A DNA stretch of 64,000 bases, from the NCBI RefSeq assembly GCF_001186365.1, contig NZ_LDTZ01000021.1, forward strand, positions 150,904-214,903. Reading direction: 5' to 3'. Under the pieces are notes generated by a model that was given only the letters and a program-made list of their open reading frames with translations, searched no databases and was not told where the DNA came from. Positions 43,382 through 54,056 of the stretch are shown here, one piece after another (within the stretch, counting starts at the first letter, position 1; every line of letters starts with the position of its first letter). The translations under genes were made by a program, and so were the position numbers. Origin of the DNA: Gordonia jacobaea (GTDB lineage: Bacteria; Actinomycetota; Actinomycetes; Mycobacteriales; Mycobacteriaceae).

Positions 43382-44050
43382 TCACATGGTCGGCGGCATG
43401 AGCACCGTGTCGATCATGTACACCGTGGCGTTTGCGGTCTTGACGCCACCACAGACGACGCCTGCGTTGTTGACCTTGAGATCGTTGCCCGATCCGGTGA
43501 CCGTCACATCTTGACCCTCGAGGGTCTTGTGTGTTCCGTCGATCATGTCGGGTGCGATCTGTCCCGAAACGACGTGGTAGGTAAGGATTTTGGTGAGCAG
43601 ATCCTTATCGGTCTTCAGCTTGTCGATCGTCGCGGCGTCGAGCTTCGCGAAGGCGTCGTCGGTGGGCGCGAAGACGGTGTACTGGCCGTTGTTCAGCGTA
43701 TCCACCAGGTTCACCTGGGGATTGAGCTGCCCCGACACCGCCTGCGTCAGCGTCTTGAGCATCGGGTTGTGGGATGCCGCAGTGGCTACCGGGTCCATCG
43801 CCATACCCTCGACCGAGCCACTGCCCGACGGATTGGCCTTCGCGTAGTCGGCACATCCCGGCCCCACGAGCGACGCCGGTTCGGCGGTACCGCTGCTCAT
43901 CGGCATTGCCGACGACGACATCGGGGCCATCGACGACGTGGCCGAATCCGACGACGAACTGCTGTCGTCAGAGCATCCCGCGATCACTCCCACGGTCAGT
44001 ACGGCGCCTGCTGCTGCGAGAGTCAGGCGTTGAAATCTGTTGGCTACCAT
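43382..44050 (-). CDS. FAS1 (fasciclin) domain lipoprotein
   Basis: 222 residues from the ATG at 44050; ATGs slightly upstream are alternatives. The lipobox VIAGC anchors it outside the membrane, then a Ser/Met-rich linker leads to a fasciclin domain: [23 protein letters not shown], the H1-type motif [15 protein letters not shown], and the H2-type segment [10 protein letters not shown] ending [11 protein letters not shown]. Relatives in mycobacteria are the MPT83/MPT70 surface antigens, thought to mediate adhesion. It is convergent with lon and divergent from the molybdoenzyme gene. Confidence 0.92.
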   Translation of the reverse strand: MVANRFQRLTLAAAGAVLTVGVIAGCSDDSSSSSDSATSSMAPMSSSAMPMSSGTAEPASLVGPGCADYAKANPSGSGSVEGMAMDPVATAASHNPMLKTLTQAVSGQLNPQVNLVDTLNNGQYTVFAPTDDAFAKLDAATIDKLKTDKDLLTKILTYHVVSGQIAPDMIDGTHKTLEGQDVTVTGSGNDLKVNNAGVVCGGVKTANATVYMIDTVLMPPTM

Positions 44051-44233
44051 GATCGATCCCATCATTGAGGAACAAACCCACCGTGCTGTGAGTCTCGGAG
44101 GGCATTCGCAGGAGACCAGACCCCGGATGGGTGGAAAGAAAAGAAATCTCACGACCCATCCGCGCAGGGCACTCGAACGAAGTACTGCAGAAGTCGACGA
44201 TCGACGACGCTGACTTCGGTGAGGAGTGTGGCC

Positions 44234-45832
44234 ATGGGTCAGCGATTGAAAATGCGTCAGCGATCCGAAATACGTCGGCCGTTCGAAACGTGGCTTCGTG
44301 CTGTGGTTTCCGGCATGCTTGCCGTGTTCGGCGGTATAGCGGCAGGCGAGTTGGCGGCTATTCCCTTGTCTCGCATGGCCTCGCCTTTCCAGGCGGTAAC
44401 CGCATTTCTCGTCGACAACTCACCCGCTCCTGCTCGGGAGTGGGCCATCACGACGTTCGGAACCAACGACAAACCGGCGCTGATGATCGGTGTCGCAATC
44501 GCTCTCGCCCTACTCTCGATGCTGGCGGGCATTCTGCAGGTGGCGCGGCCCCCGGCGGGCGTCGTTCTCGTCATCCTCGTGGCGGCGTTCGGCGCATTCG
44601 CGGCGGCCACACGTCCCACCGCAGACGTGAGCTACGTGATACCGGCGATTGTCGCAGGTGTGGTCGCAGTTGCAATTCTCATAGTGCTGGGTCGCAAATC
44701 GATTGTGACGCAAAAGGTTAGCTCAGGTCCCGATGAAGTACTCGAAAACGCCGACGACACAACGAGTTCCGGAACATCGCGACGCGCCTTCCTTGTCGCG
44801 GCAGCGGTCGTGGCAGGGGCATCCGCGGTCTCGCTGGTGGTTGCCCGACGCGTCGCCGACGCGGGCGGAGTGATCGCGGAGCGAGCCCGACTCGTGTTGC
44901 CCCGCGCAAAGTCTGCTGCGCCACCGATTCCGTCAGGAGTCGACGTGGACGGTGCGACCCCGTTTCTCACCAGCAATGCGGACTTCTATCGCATCGACAC
45001 AGCCCTGCAGGTCCCGCAGTTGTCGACGTCGGATTGGCGACTGCGAATCCACGGCATGGTCGACCGCGAGATCACGCTCGACTGGAACGATCTCATGGCG
45101 ATGTCGGCGCAGGAGCGGATCATCACCCTGACGTGCGTTTCCAATGAAGTCGGCGGCGATCTTGCGAGCAACGCGAGGTGGATCGGCTATCCGATGCGTG
45201 ACCTTCTCGCGATGGCGAAACCGCACGCCGACGCGGACATGCTGCTCTCGACGAGCGTCGACGGCTGGACGTCTGGCACGCCGCTCGAAGCGATCACCGA
45301 CGGACGTGACGCGATGTTGGCGGTAGGTATGAACGGCACGCCACTGCCACTCGAGCACGGGTATCCCGCTCGGCAGGTCATTCCGGGACTCTACGGCTTC
45401 GTCTCCGCCTGCAAATGGGTGATCGATTGGGAGATAACAAGATTCGACCAAGCCCAGTCGTACTGGGCGAAGCGTGGCTGGGGCGTGAAAGCGCCCATCA
45501 AGACGGCCTCGCGCATCGATACCCCGGCGCCGCTGTCGAATATCGCCGCCGGTCCGGTCGTCGTCGCGGGAACTGCCTGGGCGCAGCACCGGGGCGTGCG
45601 CAAGGTCGAGGTGCGCGTCGACGACGGTGAATGGAACACGGCGACGCTCGCGACCGAATACTCGACCGACACCTGGCGACAGTGGAGCTGGACCTGGGGT
45701 GCAACGCCCGGAAACCACACGTTGTACTGCCGCGCGACCGACGCCGACGGCAAGACGCAGACCGACCAGCGGGTGGCGCCGATACCCGACGGCGCCACCG
45801 GATGGCACAGCCGCGTCGTCCGTGTTGCCTAG
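44234..45832 (+). CDS. Membrane-anchored sulfite-oxidase-like molybdoenzyme
   Basis: 532 residues from the ATG at 44234, with GAGGAG upstream. The N-terminal 220 residues hold four or five membrane helices, ending in an [14 protein letters not shown] helix that resembles a Tat signal. Then comes the oxidoreductase molybdopterin-binding domain: [27 protein letters not shown] with the molybdenum-ligand Cys301, and [23 protein letters not shown] Mo-cofactor dimerisation domain with an Ig fold closes the protein. This matches Rv0218-type proteins of mycobacteria. The substrate may be a sulfoxide or sulfite; electron partner unknown. Confidence 0.9.
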   Translation: MGQRLKMRQRSEIRRPFETWLRAVVSGMLAVFGGIAAGELAAIPLSRMASPFQAVTAFLVDNSPAPAREWAITTFGTNDKPALMIGVAIALALLSMLAGILQVARPPAGVVLVILVAAFGAFAAATRPTADVSYVIPAIVAGVVAVAILIVLGRKSIVTQKVSSGPDEVLENADDTTSSGTSRRAFLVAAAVVAGASAVSLVVARRVADAGGVIAERARLVLPRAKSAAPPIPSGVDVDGATPFLTSNADFYRIDTALQVPQLSTSDWRLRIHGMVDREITLDWNDLMAMSAQERIITLTCVSNEVGGDLASNARWIGYPMRDLLAMAKPHADADMLLSTSVDGWTSGTPLEAITDGRDAMLAVGMNGTPLPLEHGYPARQVIPGLYGFVSACKWVIDWEITRFDQAQSYWAKRGWGVKAPIKTASRIDTPAPLSNIAAGPVVVAGTAWAQHRGVRKVEVRVDDGEWNTATLATEYSTDTWRQWSWTWGATPGNHTLYCRATDADGKTQTDQRVAPIPDGATGWHSRVVRVA

Positions 45833-45898
45833 CGCAGGGTCACTTGCGAGACGTCCTGCACAAACACGAACGACGCGGCTGTGCTTTTGGTGTTCGGC

Positions 45899-46426
45899 TC
45901 AGCCGACCTTCAGTGCCAGTGCCTTCTTGCGGCGAGTGAGCACGCCCGCTGCGCCTGCGGCGGAAGCGACCAGAGCGGCAATGCCTGCACCCTCACGTGA
46001 GAGGGGATGCTTCACGACGGCGTCGACGGAGTAGCGTCCCGGCCCGGTCAGAGCCAGTGCGGCAGAGGCGAGTCCGAGCACGGCCGGGTACTCGAAGCCG
46101 CCCTCCTGAGCGAAGAATCCGCTGGGACGGTGCACGTCGGCGGCGGCGATCATCGCCGCGGCGCCTGCCGCTGCTGCCACGCGGGTGCCGACGCCGAGCG
46201 CGACGAGTCCACCGGCGGCCTCGCTGACGCCCGCGGCTACGGCCGAGGTCTTGGCGGGCTCGAAGCCCATGTGCTGCATGCCCGCGGTCGTCCCGTCGAT
46301 TCCGGGACCGCCGAACCAGCCGAGCAGCTTCTGGGCTCCGTGCGCGAACAGGGTGGCGCCCACGGCGACGCGCAGGGTCAGCAGACCGGCATCGAGCGCG
46401 CGGGAGTTGGTTGTCTTCTTCGACAT
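45899..46426 (-). CDS. DoxX-family membrane protein
   Basis: 175 residues from an ATG with AGGAAGG upstream. LLTLRVAVGATLFAHGAQKLLGWFGG is the diagnostic DoxX opening (R, then H-G-x-Q-K-L). Four helices follow, and then a C-terminal hydrophobic hairpin that ends LTRRKKALALKVG, a basic cytosolic tail. In mycobacteria DoxX proteins form a membrane oxidoreductase complex with superoxide dismutase and a thiosulfate sulfurtransferase; those partners are not here. It is convergent with the molybdoenzyme gene. Confidence 0.9.
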   Translation of the reverse strand: MSKKTTNSRALDAGLLTLRVAVGATLFAHGAQKLLGWFGGPGIDGTTAGMQHMGFEPAKTSAVAAGVSEAAGGLVALGVGTRVAAAAGAAAMIAAADVHRPSGFFAQEGGFEYPAVLGLASAALALTGPGRYSVDAVVKHPLSREGAGIAALVASAAGAAGVLTRRKKALALKVG

Positions 46427-46639
46427 TGTTCTTAACCTTCCTACAGATATGTCCTAAGAGGACTGTAGTCCGCTTAGCGTCGAGCGGCCACGTGTCCCTG
46501 GTCACGCAGCCATTGCGGGCGTCCGCGGGCGTCGCGCACGGTTCATGCGAGTAGGTTCCGTGCGCATGCCGGCGGTCGTAGGCTGGCCATTGAGAAGTTT
46601 TAAATTGTGGAGTTGCCATTGCGATCGCGAGGAGCCGAG

Positions 46640-46993
46640 ATGCCCGACCTGCCCGAGATCACCGACGCCGAGATGCAGACGATTCTCGAGTACGCCCAGC
46701 CGTACACGGTGTCGATCCTCCGTTCGGGACCGAACTTCAGCTCGGCCGATGCCGGACAGTTCCTCAAGGAGCACGGCCGTCGCACCCTCGCGCTGCGCAA
46801 GGCGGGCGAGCTGGCCGTCGTCTTGCCCATCCGCGGCAACGCCGACATCCACGGCGTCGGCATCTTCGACCGCGACGTCGACACGGTCACCAAGATCATG
46901 AACAACGACCCGGCCGTGCAGGCGGGCGTCTTCACCTTCGAGGTCTATCAGGCCGAAGGTCTACCGGGCGACGCGCTGCCGCCGGCTCCGTGA
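46640..46993 (+). CDS. YciI-like small protein
   Basis: 117 residues from the ATG at 46640, with GAGGAG upstream. A ferredoxin-like alpha+beta pattern is visible: YTVSILRSGPNF, ALRKAGELAVVLPIRG, HGVGIFDRDVDTVTKIMNNDPAVQAGVFTFEV. The D-P-A-V-x-A-G-V followed by an E-V strand is the usual end of YciI-like (DABB-related) domains. No reaction is known for most of them. A good intrinsic terminator follows, so it is a single-gene unit just upstream of the dnaK operon. Confidence 0.7.
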   Translation: MPDLPEITDAEMQTILEYAQPYTVSILRSGPNFSSADAGQFLKEHGRRTLALRKAGELAVVLPIRGNADIHGVGIFDRDVDTVTKIMNNDPAVQAGVFTFEVYQAEGLPGDALPPAP

Positions 46994-47017
46994 CCAGCGA
47001 GACATCGACCTCCACAT

Positions 47018-47045
47018 AGTTGCGCGAACTGCGCTCAACTTTTTT
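47018..47045 (+). terminator. Intrinsic terminator after the YciI-like gene
   Basis: A 23-base hairpin (47018-47040) with eight pairs and one mismatch in the stem, followed by six T. One of the few classical T-tailed terminators in the window. It insulates the dnaK promoter. Confidence 0.75.
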
Positions 47046-47096
47046 CTCCGAATCGGGAACAACCCGGATCTGTGCACAGTTGGACCTATCGAGAAA

Positions 47097-47171
47097 CCTG
47101 AGTCGGTCAGACTCAAGTAGACTTGACGCGGTGAGGCTCAACCAGTAGGACTTGAGTCGGACGCGCTGAAG
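47097..47171 (+). promoter_or_regulatory. dnaK promoter with three HAIR-like HspR sites
   Basis: Compared with CTTGAGT-N7-ACTCAAG: site 1 at 47097-47117 matches 13 of 14, site 2 at 47122-47142 matches 10 of 14, and site 3 at 47151-47171 matches 12 of 14. A possible -35 TTGACG (47123-47128) lies inside site 2, with TAGGAC 17 bases later as a tentative -10. HspR bound here would cover the promoter, the standard autoregulation of actinobacterial dnaK operons. Confidence 0.85.
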
Positions 47172-47288
47172 TCTCTGGTCCCCGACCAGACGCAGGTTTG
47201 CATCGACCAACCCCCTCGGTCGTGCCGTCAGCTCGACCAGGGGACCGAGAACTTGGGTGCACACCCACAAACTAGGAGGAAATAACAG

Positions 47289-49138
<1,850 letters not shown>

Positions 49139-49142
<4 letters not shown>

Positions 49143-49726
49143 CCTCACCGGAGCCCGAGCTCGACACGACTGCGGCAGACACCGCAGCAGTCGACGTGGA
49201 GTCGACGGTCGAACCGACCGCCGACCCCGCGTCGGGTTCGGAAGAGGCGACCGGCGGAAACTCGGCCGAGGTGGCCGAACTGACCGCCGCCCTGCAGCGT
49301 GAACGCGCACAGTTCGCCAACTACAAGCGGCGAACCGAAGAAGAGAAGCAGGGACGCGTCGCCTACGGCAAGCAGATCCTGATCGACAAGCTGCTACCGG
49401 TTCTCGACGACCTCGACCGTGCCCGCGAGCACGGCGATCTCGAGAGCGGACCGCTCAAGGGTGTGGCCGACAAGCTGATCGCCACACTCGACGCAGAGGG
49501 ATTGGCGAAGTTCGGTGCGCCGGGCGATCCGTTTGATCCGGAACTGCACGAGGCCGTCCAAAATGACGGCAGCGGAACGGAACCCGTCATCGGCGCGGTC
49601 TACCGCGGCGGTTATCGGCTCGGCGACAAGGTGATCCGCACGGCGATGGTCACCGTGACCGACCCGGACCCGCAGACCGATCCCTCGGCACAGCCGAGTA
49701 CGACCGGTCACAGTGGTGCACAATAA
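49139..49726 (+). CDS. grpE: Nucleotide exchange factor GrpE
   Basis: 195 residues from a GTG that overlaps the dnaK stop by four bases, so translation is coupled. A disordered acidic start is followed by the long helix ([25 protein letters not shown]) and the beta-wing domain: [29 protein letters not shown] and [16 protein letters not shown]. It releases ADP from DnaK. The 137-base gap to dnaJ holds a long hairpin. Confidence 0.97.
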
Positions 49727-49741
49727 TCACCTGCATATGCT

Positions 49742-49781
49742 CCGACGGCGCGTCGCGTGAGATGACGCGGCGCGCCGTCGG
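49742..49781 (+). other. Hairpin between grpE and dnaJ
   Basis: An 11-bp GC-rich stem (49742-49752 with 49771-49781), one mismatched pair, a further 5-bp stem and a 6-base loop. Lying inside an operon, it may be a partial terminator or an RNA-stability element that lowers dnaJ-hspR relative to dnaK-grpE. A lone ACTCAAG half-site follows before dnaJ. Confidence 0.6.
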
Positions 49782-49863
49782 CGCAACAGGGCGCCACAAC
49801 CCACGACTTTTTCACAACTCAAGACCAGACAACTTCACACAACTACGAAGGAGGTGACGTCTG

Positions 49864-51069
49864 GTGGCTCCACAACGAGAATGGCTCGAACACGACTTCT
49901 ACAAGGACCTGGGCGTTGCTTCTGACGCTTCGGCTGAAGAGATCAAGAAGGCTTACCGCAAGCTCGCTCGCGAGCTGCATCCCGATGCCAATCCGGGAGA
50001 CAAAGAAGCCGAAGAACGCTTCAAGCGGGTGTCTGAAGCCCACAGCGTGCTCTCCGACGCCGACAAGCGTAAGGAGTACGACGAGACCCGTGCCATGTTC
50101 GCCGGCGGTCAATTCCGCGGCGGCGGAAACGGTTTCCCGGGAGGGTTCCCCGGCGGCGGCGGGACTCGTTATTCGACGAGCAACGGTGCCGATTTCAACA
50201 TCGGCGACCTCGGCGACCTGTTCGGTGGCGGAGGTGAATCGAGCGGCGGCTTCGGCGACTTGTTCGGCGATCTGTTCAACCGCGGAGGGTCATCGCGCTC
50301 ATCGACGGCAACGCGGCCGCGTCGCGGCAACGATCTCGAGACCGAGACCACGCTGTCGTTCAAGGATGCCGCGGTCGGTACGACCGTACCGCTCCGCATA
50401 ACAAGCCCGGCCCCCTGTACGACATGCCACGGAAGTGGCGCCAAGCCGGGCACGAGTCCGCGAGTCTGCCCGACCTGCAACGGATCCGGGCTGGTGAGCC
50501 GCAATCAGGGCGCGTTCGGTTTCAGTGAGCCGTGCCAGGATTGCCAGGGCACGGGATCGCGGATCGACGATCCGTGTAGCGACTGCGACGGCTCCGGCGT
50601 GAAGGTCAGGGCGCGCACCATCAACGTGCGTATCCCGGCAGGCGTCGAAGACGGACAACGAATTCGGTTGGCAGGCCAGGGCGAAGCGGGCCGACGCGGT
50701 GCACCGTCGGGCGACCTGTATGTGGTCGTCCACGTGACCGCCGACAAGATCTTCACTCGCAGCGGCAACGACCTCAAGGTTCAACTGCCGGTCAGCTTCT
50801 CCGAATTGGTGCTCGGTGCAACGGTTTCCGTGCCGACGCTTGAGGGGTCGGTGGGAGTCAAGATCCCGCCGAACACCACAGACGGACGCACTTTGCGTGT
50901 CCGTGGACGTGGTGTGCCGAAGCGTTCCGGAGGCGCGGGCGACCTGTTGGTCACCGTGAAGGTCGAGGTGCCGGGCACACTCGACGACGCCGCGACCGAG
51001 GCACTGAAGAAGTACGCCGAGGCAGAGAAGGCGAGCGGATTCGACCCCCGTGCAGGATGGGGGCGATGA
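49864..51069 (+). CDS. dnaJ: Co-chaperone DnaJ
   Basis: 401 residues from a GTG with AAGGAGG upstream. The J domain ([21 protein letters not shown]) has the HPD motif needed to stimulate DnaK. A Gly/Phe-rich linker follows, then four C-x-x-C-x-G-x-G zinc repeats ([32 protein letters not shown]) and two C-terminal substrate-binding barrels. It is a full type I DnaJ. The stop is three bases from the hspR start. Confidence 0.98.
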   Translation: MAPQREWLEHDFYKDLGVASDASAEEIKKAYRKLARELHPDANPGDKEAEERFKRVSEAHSVLSDADKRKEYDETRAMFAGGQFRGGGNGFPGGFPGGGGTRYSTSNGADFNIGDLGDLFGGGGESSGGFGDLFGDLFNRGGSSRSSTATRPRRGNDLETETTLSFKDAAVGTTVPLRITSPAPCTTCHGSGAKPGTSPRVCPTCNGSGLVSRNQGAFGFSEPCQDCQGTGSRIDDPCSDCDGSGVKVRARTINVRIPAGVEDGQRIRLAGQGEAGRRGAPSGDLYVVVHVTADKIFTRSGNDLKVQLPVSFSELVLGATVSVPTLEGSVGVKIPPNTTDGRTLRVRGRGVPKRSGGAGDLLVTVKVEVPGTLDDAATEALKKYAEAEKASGFDPRAGWGR

Positions 51070-51072
51070 GCC

Positions 51073-51465
51073 ATGGCGAGTCGAGACTTCGAGGATTCGA
51101 GCGCGACGTTCATGATCTCGGTCGCCGCCGAACTGGCAGGGATGCATGCGCAGACACTGCGCACGTATGACCGGCTCGGACTCGTCACGCCGCAACGCAC
51201 GACGGGAGGCGGACGCCGCTACTCGCCGCGCGACGTCGAACTCCTGAGAGAGATCCAACGTCTCTCGCAGGAGGAAGGCGTCAACCTCGCGGGCATCAAG
51301 CGCATCATCGACCTCACCAATCAGGTCGACGCGCTCCAACAGCGAGTCGGTGAACTGCAGAGCCAAGTCGAGCAGTCCGGTCGCCGCGGTGGCGAGTTGG
51401 TGCCGGTCCCACGCACGAGCGCGTTGGTCGTCTGGCAACCACGACGCACCAAGCGCAAGGACTGA
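51073..51465 (+). CDS. hspR: Heat-shock repressor HspR (MerR family)
   Basis: 130 residues. The MerR-type helix-turn-helix reads ISVAAELAGMHAQTLRTYDRLGLVTPQRT with the wing GGGRRYSPRDVELL; a coiled-coil dimer helix follows, and the tail is basic. HspR binds HAIR sites, with DnaK as co-repressor, and shuts off the dnaK operon, clpB and lon. All expected targets within this window (47097-47171 and 40918-40938) carry HAIR-like sequences. It is the last gene of the operon; a terminator follows. Confidence 0.97.
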   Translation: MASRDFEDSSATFMISVAAELAGMHAQTLRTYDRLGLVTPQRTTGGGRRYSPRDVELLREIQRLSQEEGVNLAGIKRIIDLTNQVDALQQRVGELQSQVEQSGRRGGELVPVPRTSALVVWQPRRTKRKD

Positions 51466-51486
51466 GCAGACGCTGTTTTCTACCCA

Positions 51487-51520
51487 TGCTCCCCGACGGC
51501 CGGTTGGCCGCCGGGGAGCA
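51487..51520 (+). terminator. dnaK operon terminator hairpin
   Basis: 15-bp arms (51487-51501 and 51506-51520, one mismatch) around GGTT, 21 bases after the hspR stop. Confidence 0.78.
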
Positions 51521-51561
51521 CACGTTAGGCTGACTTCTCACAGCAACGTGGGGAGTCAACG

Positions 51562-52746
51562 GTGACACAGCCGACCGGGACGCAGGCATCAGGCGCAGGG
51601 CAAACAGGGCCGGTGTCCCTGGGCGTGTCTGTTGTCGGCGACGAGATCGCGTCGGTCGTCATTCGCTCCGGCGCCGGCGGTGCAGACGAGATCGCGGCCA
51701 GCAATCTCGTCGATCTGCCCGATTACCTCCCCGAATCGGCGGCCGCGGCCATCACGGAACTGGTCGAGTCGGTCCCGTTCGAGGTCGATCACCTCATCGT
51801 TTCCTGCTCGCGTCCGAGCACCCGCAACTACCTCGCGCAGGCCTTCACGCCCGGACCGTCGACGCCGCCCTGGTACCGGATCACCAGCGTCGACGACATC
51901 GCGGGCGCCATGCTCGCCGTCGCGCGCTCGTCTCCGGGCGGGGCAGGCGTGACGGCCGTGGTGAACCTTGCACGTACAGGCGAGCCCGCCGACGGCGTGT
52001 GCGTGGCGCTCGTCGACAACACCACCGGCCAGTTGCTCGACACCCGCGACAACTCGACGCTCGAGGGGATTCCGGTCACCGATCCACAGGGCGCCGACGA
52101 TGTCGCCCGACTGATCCTCGACGCCGATGGCGGCTCCCGGTTGAGCTCCGTCGTCTGCACCGGGTCGGGCGCAGAATTGCCCGGCGTCGCGCCTGCGCTC
52201 GAATATGCGGTCACACGCCCGGTGTCGATAGCCGAGATGCCTGCCCTCGCTCTTGCCGCGGGCGCTGCCGCCACCCCGGCGAAGACGACGGTGTTGCCGG
52301 CAGGCGACTCGGAACAGGGCGCGTATGCCGCCGCAGCACCCGCGCGCGCTCCTCGGGATGCGACAGGGCTGCGCTGGTGGGCGCTGGGTGCGGCGATCGG
52401 GGTCGCCGTTCTACTCGGCGCAATCGGACTGACGGCACTGCACGCCAGCAACGACAACGAGAGCGCCACACCGAACACCACGCCGTCCACGGTGACGGTC
52501 ACCGACACCCCGCAACAGGCAACCGTCACGCGCGAGGGCGACGCCGTCACCGAAACGCAGACCGAGACCAGGAGCGAGGTCCGCACGACGACGGTCCGAC
52601 CGCCGACGGTCACCAGGACGGTGGAAGCCCCGGCAGGTACCGAGACAGAGACCGCGACGGTCACCGAGACCTCCACGGTCACTGTCACCGTGCCCGGGCA
52701 GTCCGAAGGCGGCGGCGAGCAAGGGCAGGGGACAGGCGAGAACTGA
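51562..52746 (+). CDS. Membrane protein with Thr-rich external tail, DUF7159-like
   Basis: 394 residues from a GTG with GGGGA upstream. The N-terminal 250 residues look like an actin/ribonuclease-H-type fold: SLGVSVVGDEIASVVI, TAVVNLARTGEPADGVCVALVD and SSVVCTGSGAELPGVAPALEYA suggest nucleotide-binding-like strands. One membrane helix (WWALGAAIGVAVLLGAIGLTAL) precedes a tail made of repeated T-V-T and T-E-T units. Similar layouts occur in mycobacterial membrane proteins of unknown role. The tail could be glycosylated; that is inference. Confidence 0.68.
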   Translation: MTQPTGTQASGAGQTGPVSLGVSVVGDEIASVVIRSGAGGADEIAASNLVDLPDYLPESAAAAITELVESVPFEVDHLIVSCSRPSTRNYLAQAFTPGPSTPPWYRITSVDDIAGAMLAVARSSPGGAGVTAVVNLARTGEPADGVCVALVDNTTGQLLDTRDNSTLEGIPVTDPQGADDVARLILDADGGSRLSSVVCTGSGAELPGVAPALEYAVTRPVSIAEMPALALAAGAAATPAKTTVLPAGDSEQGAYAAAAPARAPRDATGLRWWALGAAIGVAVLLGAIGLTALHASNDNESATPNTTPSTVTVTDTPQQATVTREGDAVTETQTETRSEVRTTTVRPPTVTRTVEAPAGTETETATVTETSTVTVTVPGQSEGGGEQGQGTGEN

Positions 52747-52762
52747 GGTCGCCGTGGCGCCG

Positions 52763-53914
52763 TCAGAACACGGGATCGGATTGGATTCTGCTCGCCCGCA
52801 CGCCGGCGATGATGAGTCGACGACGCGTGGCCGTCACCATCTGCGGAGAGCCGACGACGAGCGCCTGATGGCGGCTCCAATCTGTCTCTGCCGCAACAAC
52901 ATCTGGCAGCACACCGATCCGGTGATCGACGCCGAGTTCCTCGGGTGACGCGATCGAGTTCAACCACCACGGGTCGTCGGTCTCCTGCGACACCGCAGTA
53001 ACGCGCAACCACGGATTGGTCGACGCGATGCGCGCCAGCACCGCCAGATCGTAGAGTTCGCCGGGGTAGCGCATGCCGTAGAAGATGTGCGTCGACGGCG
53101 AGTCGGCCCGCTTCGACATCTCGATCAGCAGCGCACGCAGCGGAGCGAGTCCGGTACCGCCCGCGACCATGAGGACGTCCTGGTCCCGTTCGATGTGCAG
53201 TGTTCCGTGGTGCTGCGCCAGCTTCCAGACATCGCCGACGCGCGTCGTCGACACGATCGCAGAACTGACGACGCCACCGGGAACGGCGCGGACGTGGAAT
53301 TCGATCTCGCCATCCTCATTGGGTGGAATCGCAGGCGAGAGATGCCGCCACTCGTGTGGCCATTGCGGAATTGCCACCTCGAGGTACTGCCCGACCGAAA
53401 AGCGCAGCGGATCGTCGCTGACGAGCCGCACGACGGCGAGGTCGCGGGTGATCCGATACTTCTCGACCACCTGCGCGGTCCAGGTCGGCGGCCCGGACGC
53501 CATCTCGGCCGCACCTCGCATCACGCCGGTGGTCAACATCATCGCCTGGGTGACCGTCTCCTCGGTGTCGCCGTCCCAGTAGCCGTCGAGCACCGCGCGG
53601 AACTCGCCGATGAGCGCGGTGCACATCAGGGGGTAATGCGCAGGCAGCACGCCGAACTTGCGGTGATCGCGCCCGAGCTGTGCGAGCAGTTCGACGAGGT
53701 CGGTGTGGCCGTCGTCGGCCGGAATCACTTCGAGAGCGTGGTCGATCACTCCGAAGAACGCCTCACGCAGATGCGACATCTGCGCGGGAAACAGGTCGCG
53801 AAGGTCGGGATCGAGAGCAAAAAGGCGCGTGAAGACGCCGCGCGTGAACGCGTCGGGGTCGCGTCCGATGACCTGACGCACGTGATGCAGCGCGTGGCGC
53901 GAGTGCCCGCCCAT
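52763..53914 (-). CDS. Flavohemoglobin-like protein
   Basis: 383 residues from the ATG at 53914, with GGAGG upstream. A globin domain (to about 130) has the probable proximal His84 in DHRKFGVLPAHY. A reductase domain follows, with RHLSPAIPPNEDG for FAD, VAGGTGLAPLRAL for NAD(P), and a closing VVGSPQMV. Ordinary flavohemoglobins have Tyr at position B10; here the aligned segment reads GVFTRLF, with Phe. That suggests the atypical (type II-like) group known in mycobacteria rather than a classical NO dioxygenase. It is divergent from the amidohydrolase gene. Confidence 0.85.
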   Translation of the reverse strand: MGGHSRHALHHVRQVIGRDPDAFTRGVFTRLFALDPDLRDLFPAQMSHLREAFFGVIDHALEVIPADDGHTDLVELLAQLGRDHRKFGVLPAHYPLMCTALIGEFRAVLDGYWDGDTEETVTQAMMLTTGVMRGAAEMASGPPTWTAQVVEKYRITRDLAVVRLVSDDPLRFSVGQYLEVAIPQWPHEWRHLSPAIPPNEDGEIEFHVRAVPGGVVSSAIVSTTRVGDVWKLAQHHGTLHIERDQDVLMVAGGTGLAPLRALLIEMSKRADSPSTHIFYGMRYPGELYDLAVLARIASTNPWLRVTAVSQETDDPWWLNSIASPEELGVDHRIGVLPDVVAAETDWSRHQALVVGSPQMVTATRRRLIIAGVRASRIQSDPVF

Positions 53915-54056
53915 GCTCACCTCCGATCGTGTGGCCTCGTCGACAACCTCCTTATTCTGCCCCCTCGTCGGCGCGGAGTGCCCGAGGCGGCGAAAGGTGT
54001 GTCAGTGGAAAGAATCCGCACCTTCCAAACAGCTAATTGATCCAAAAATATGCAGG

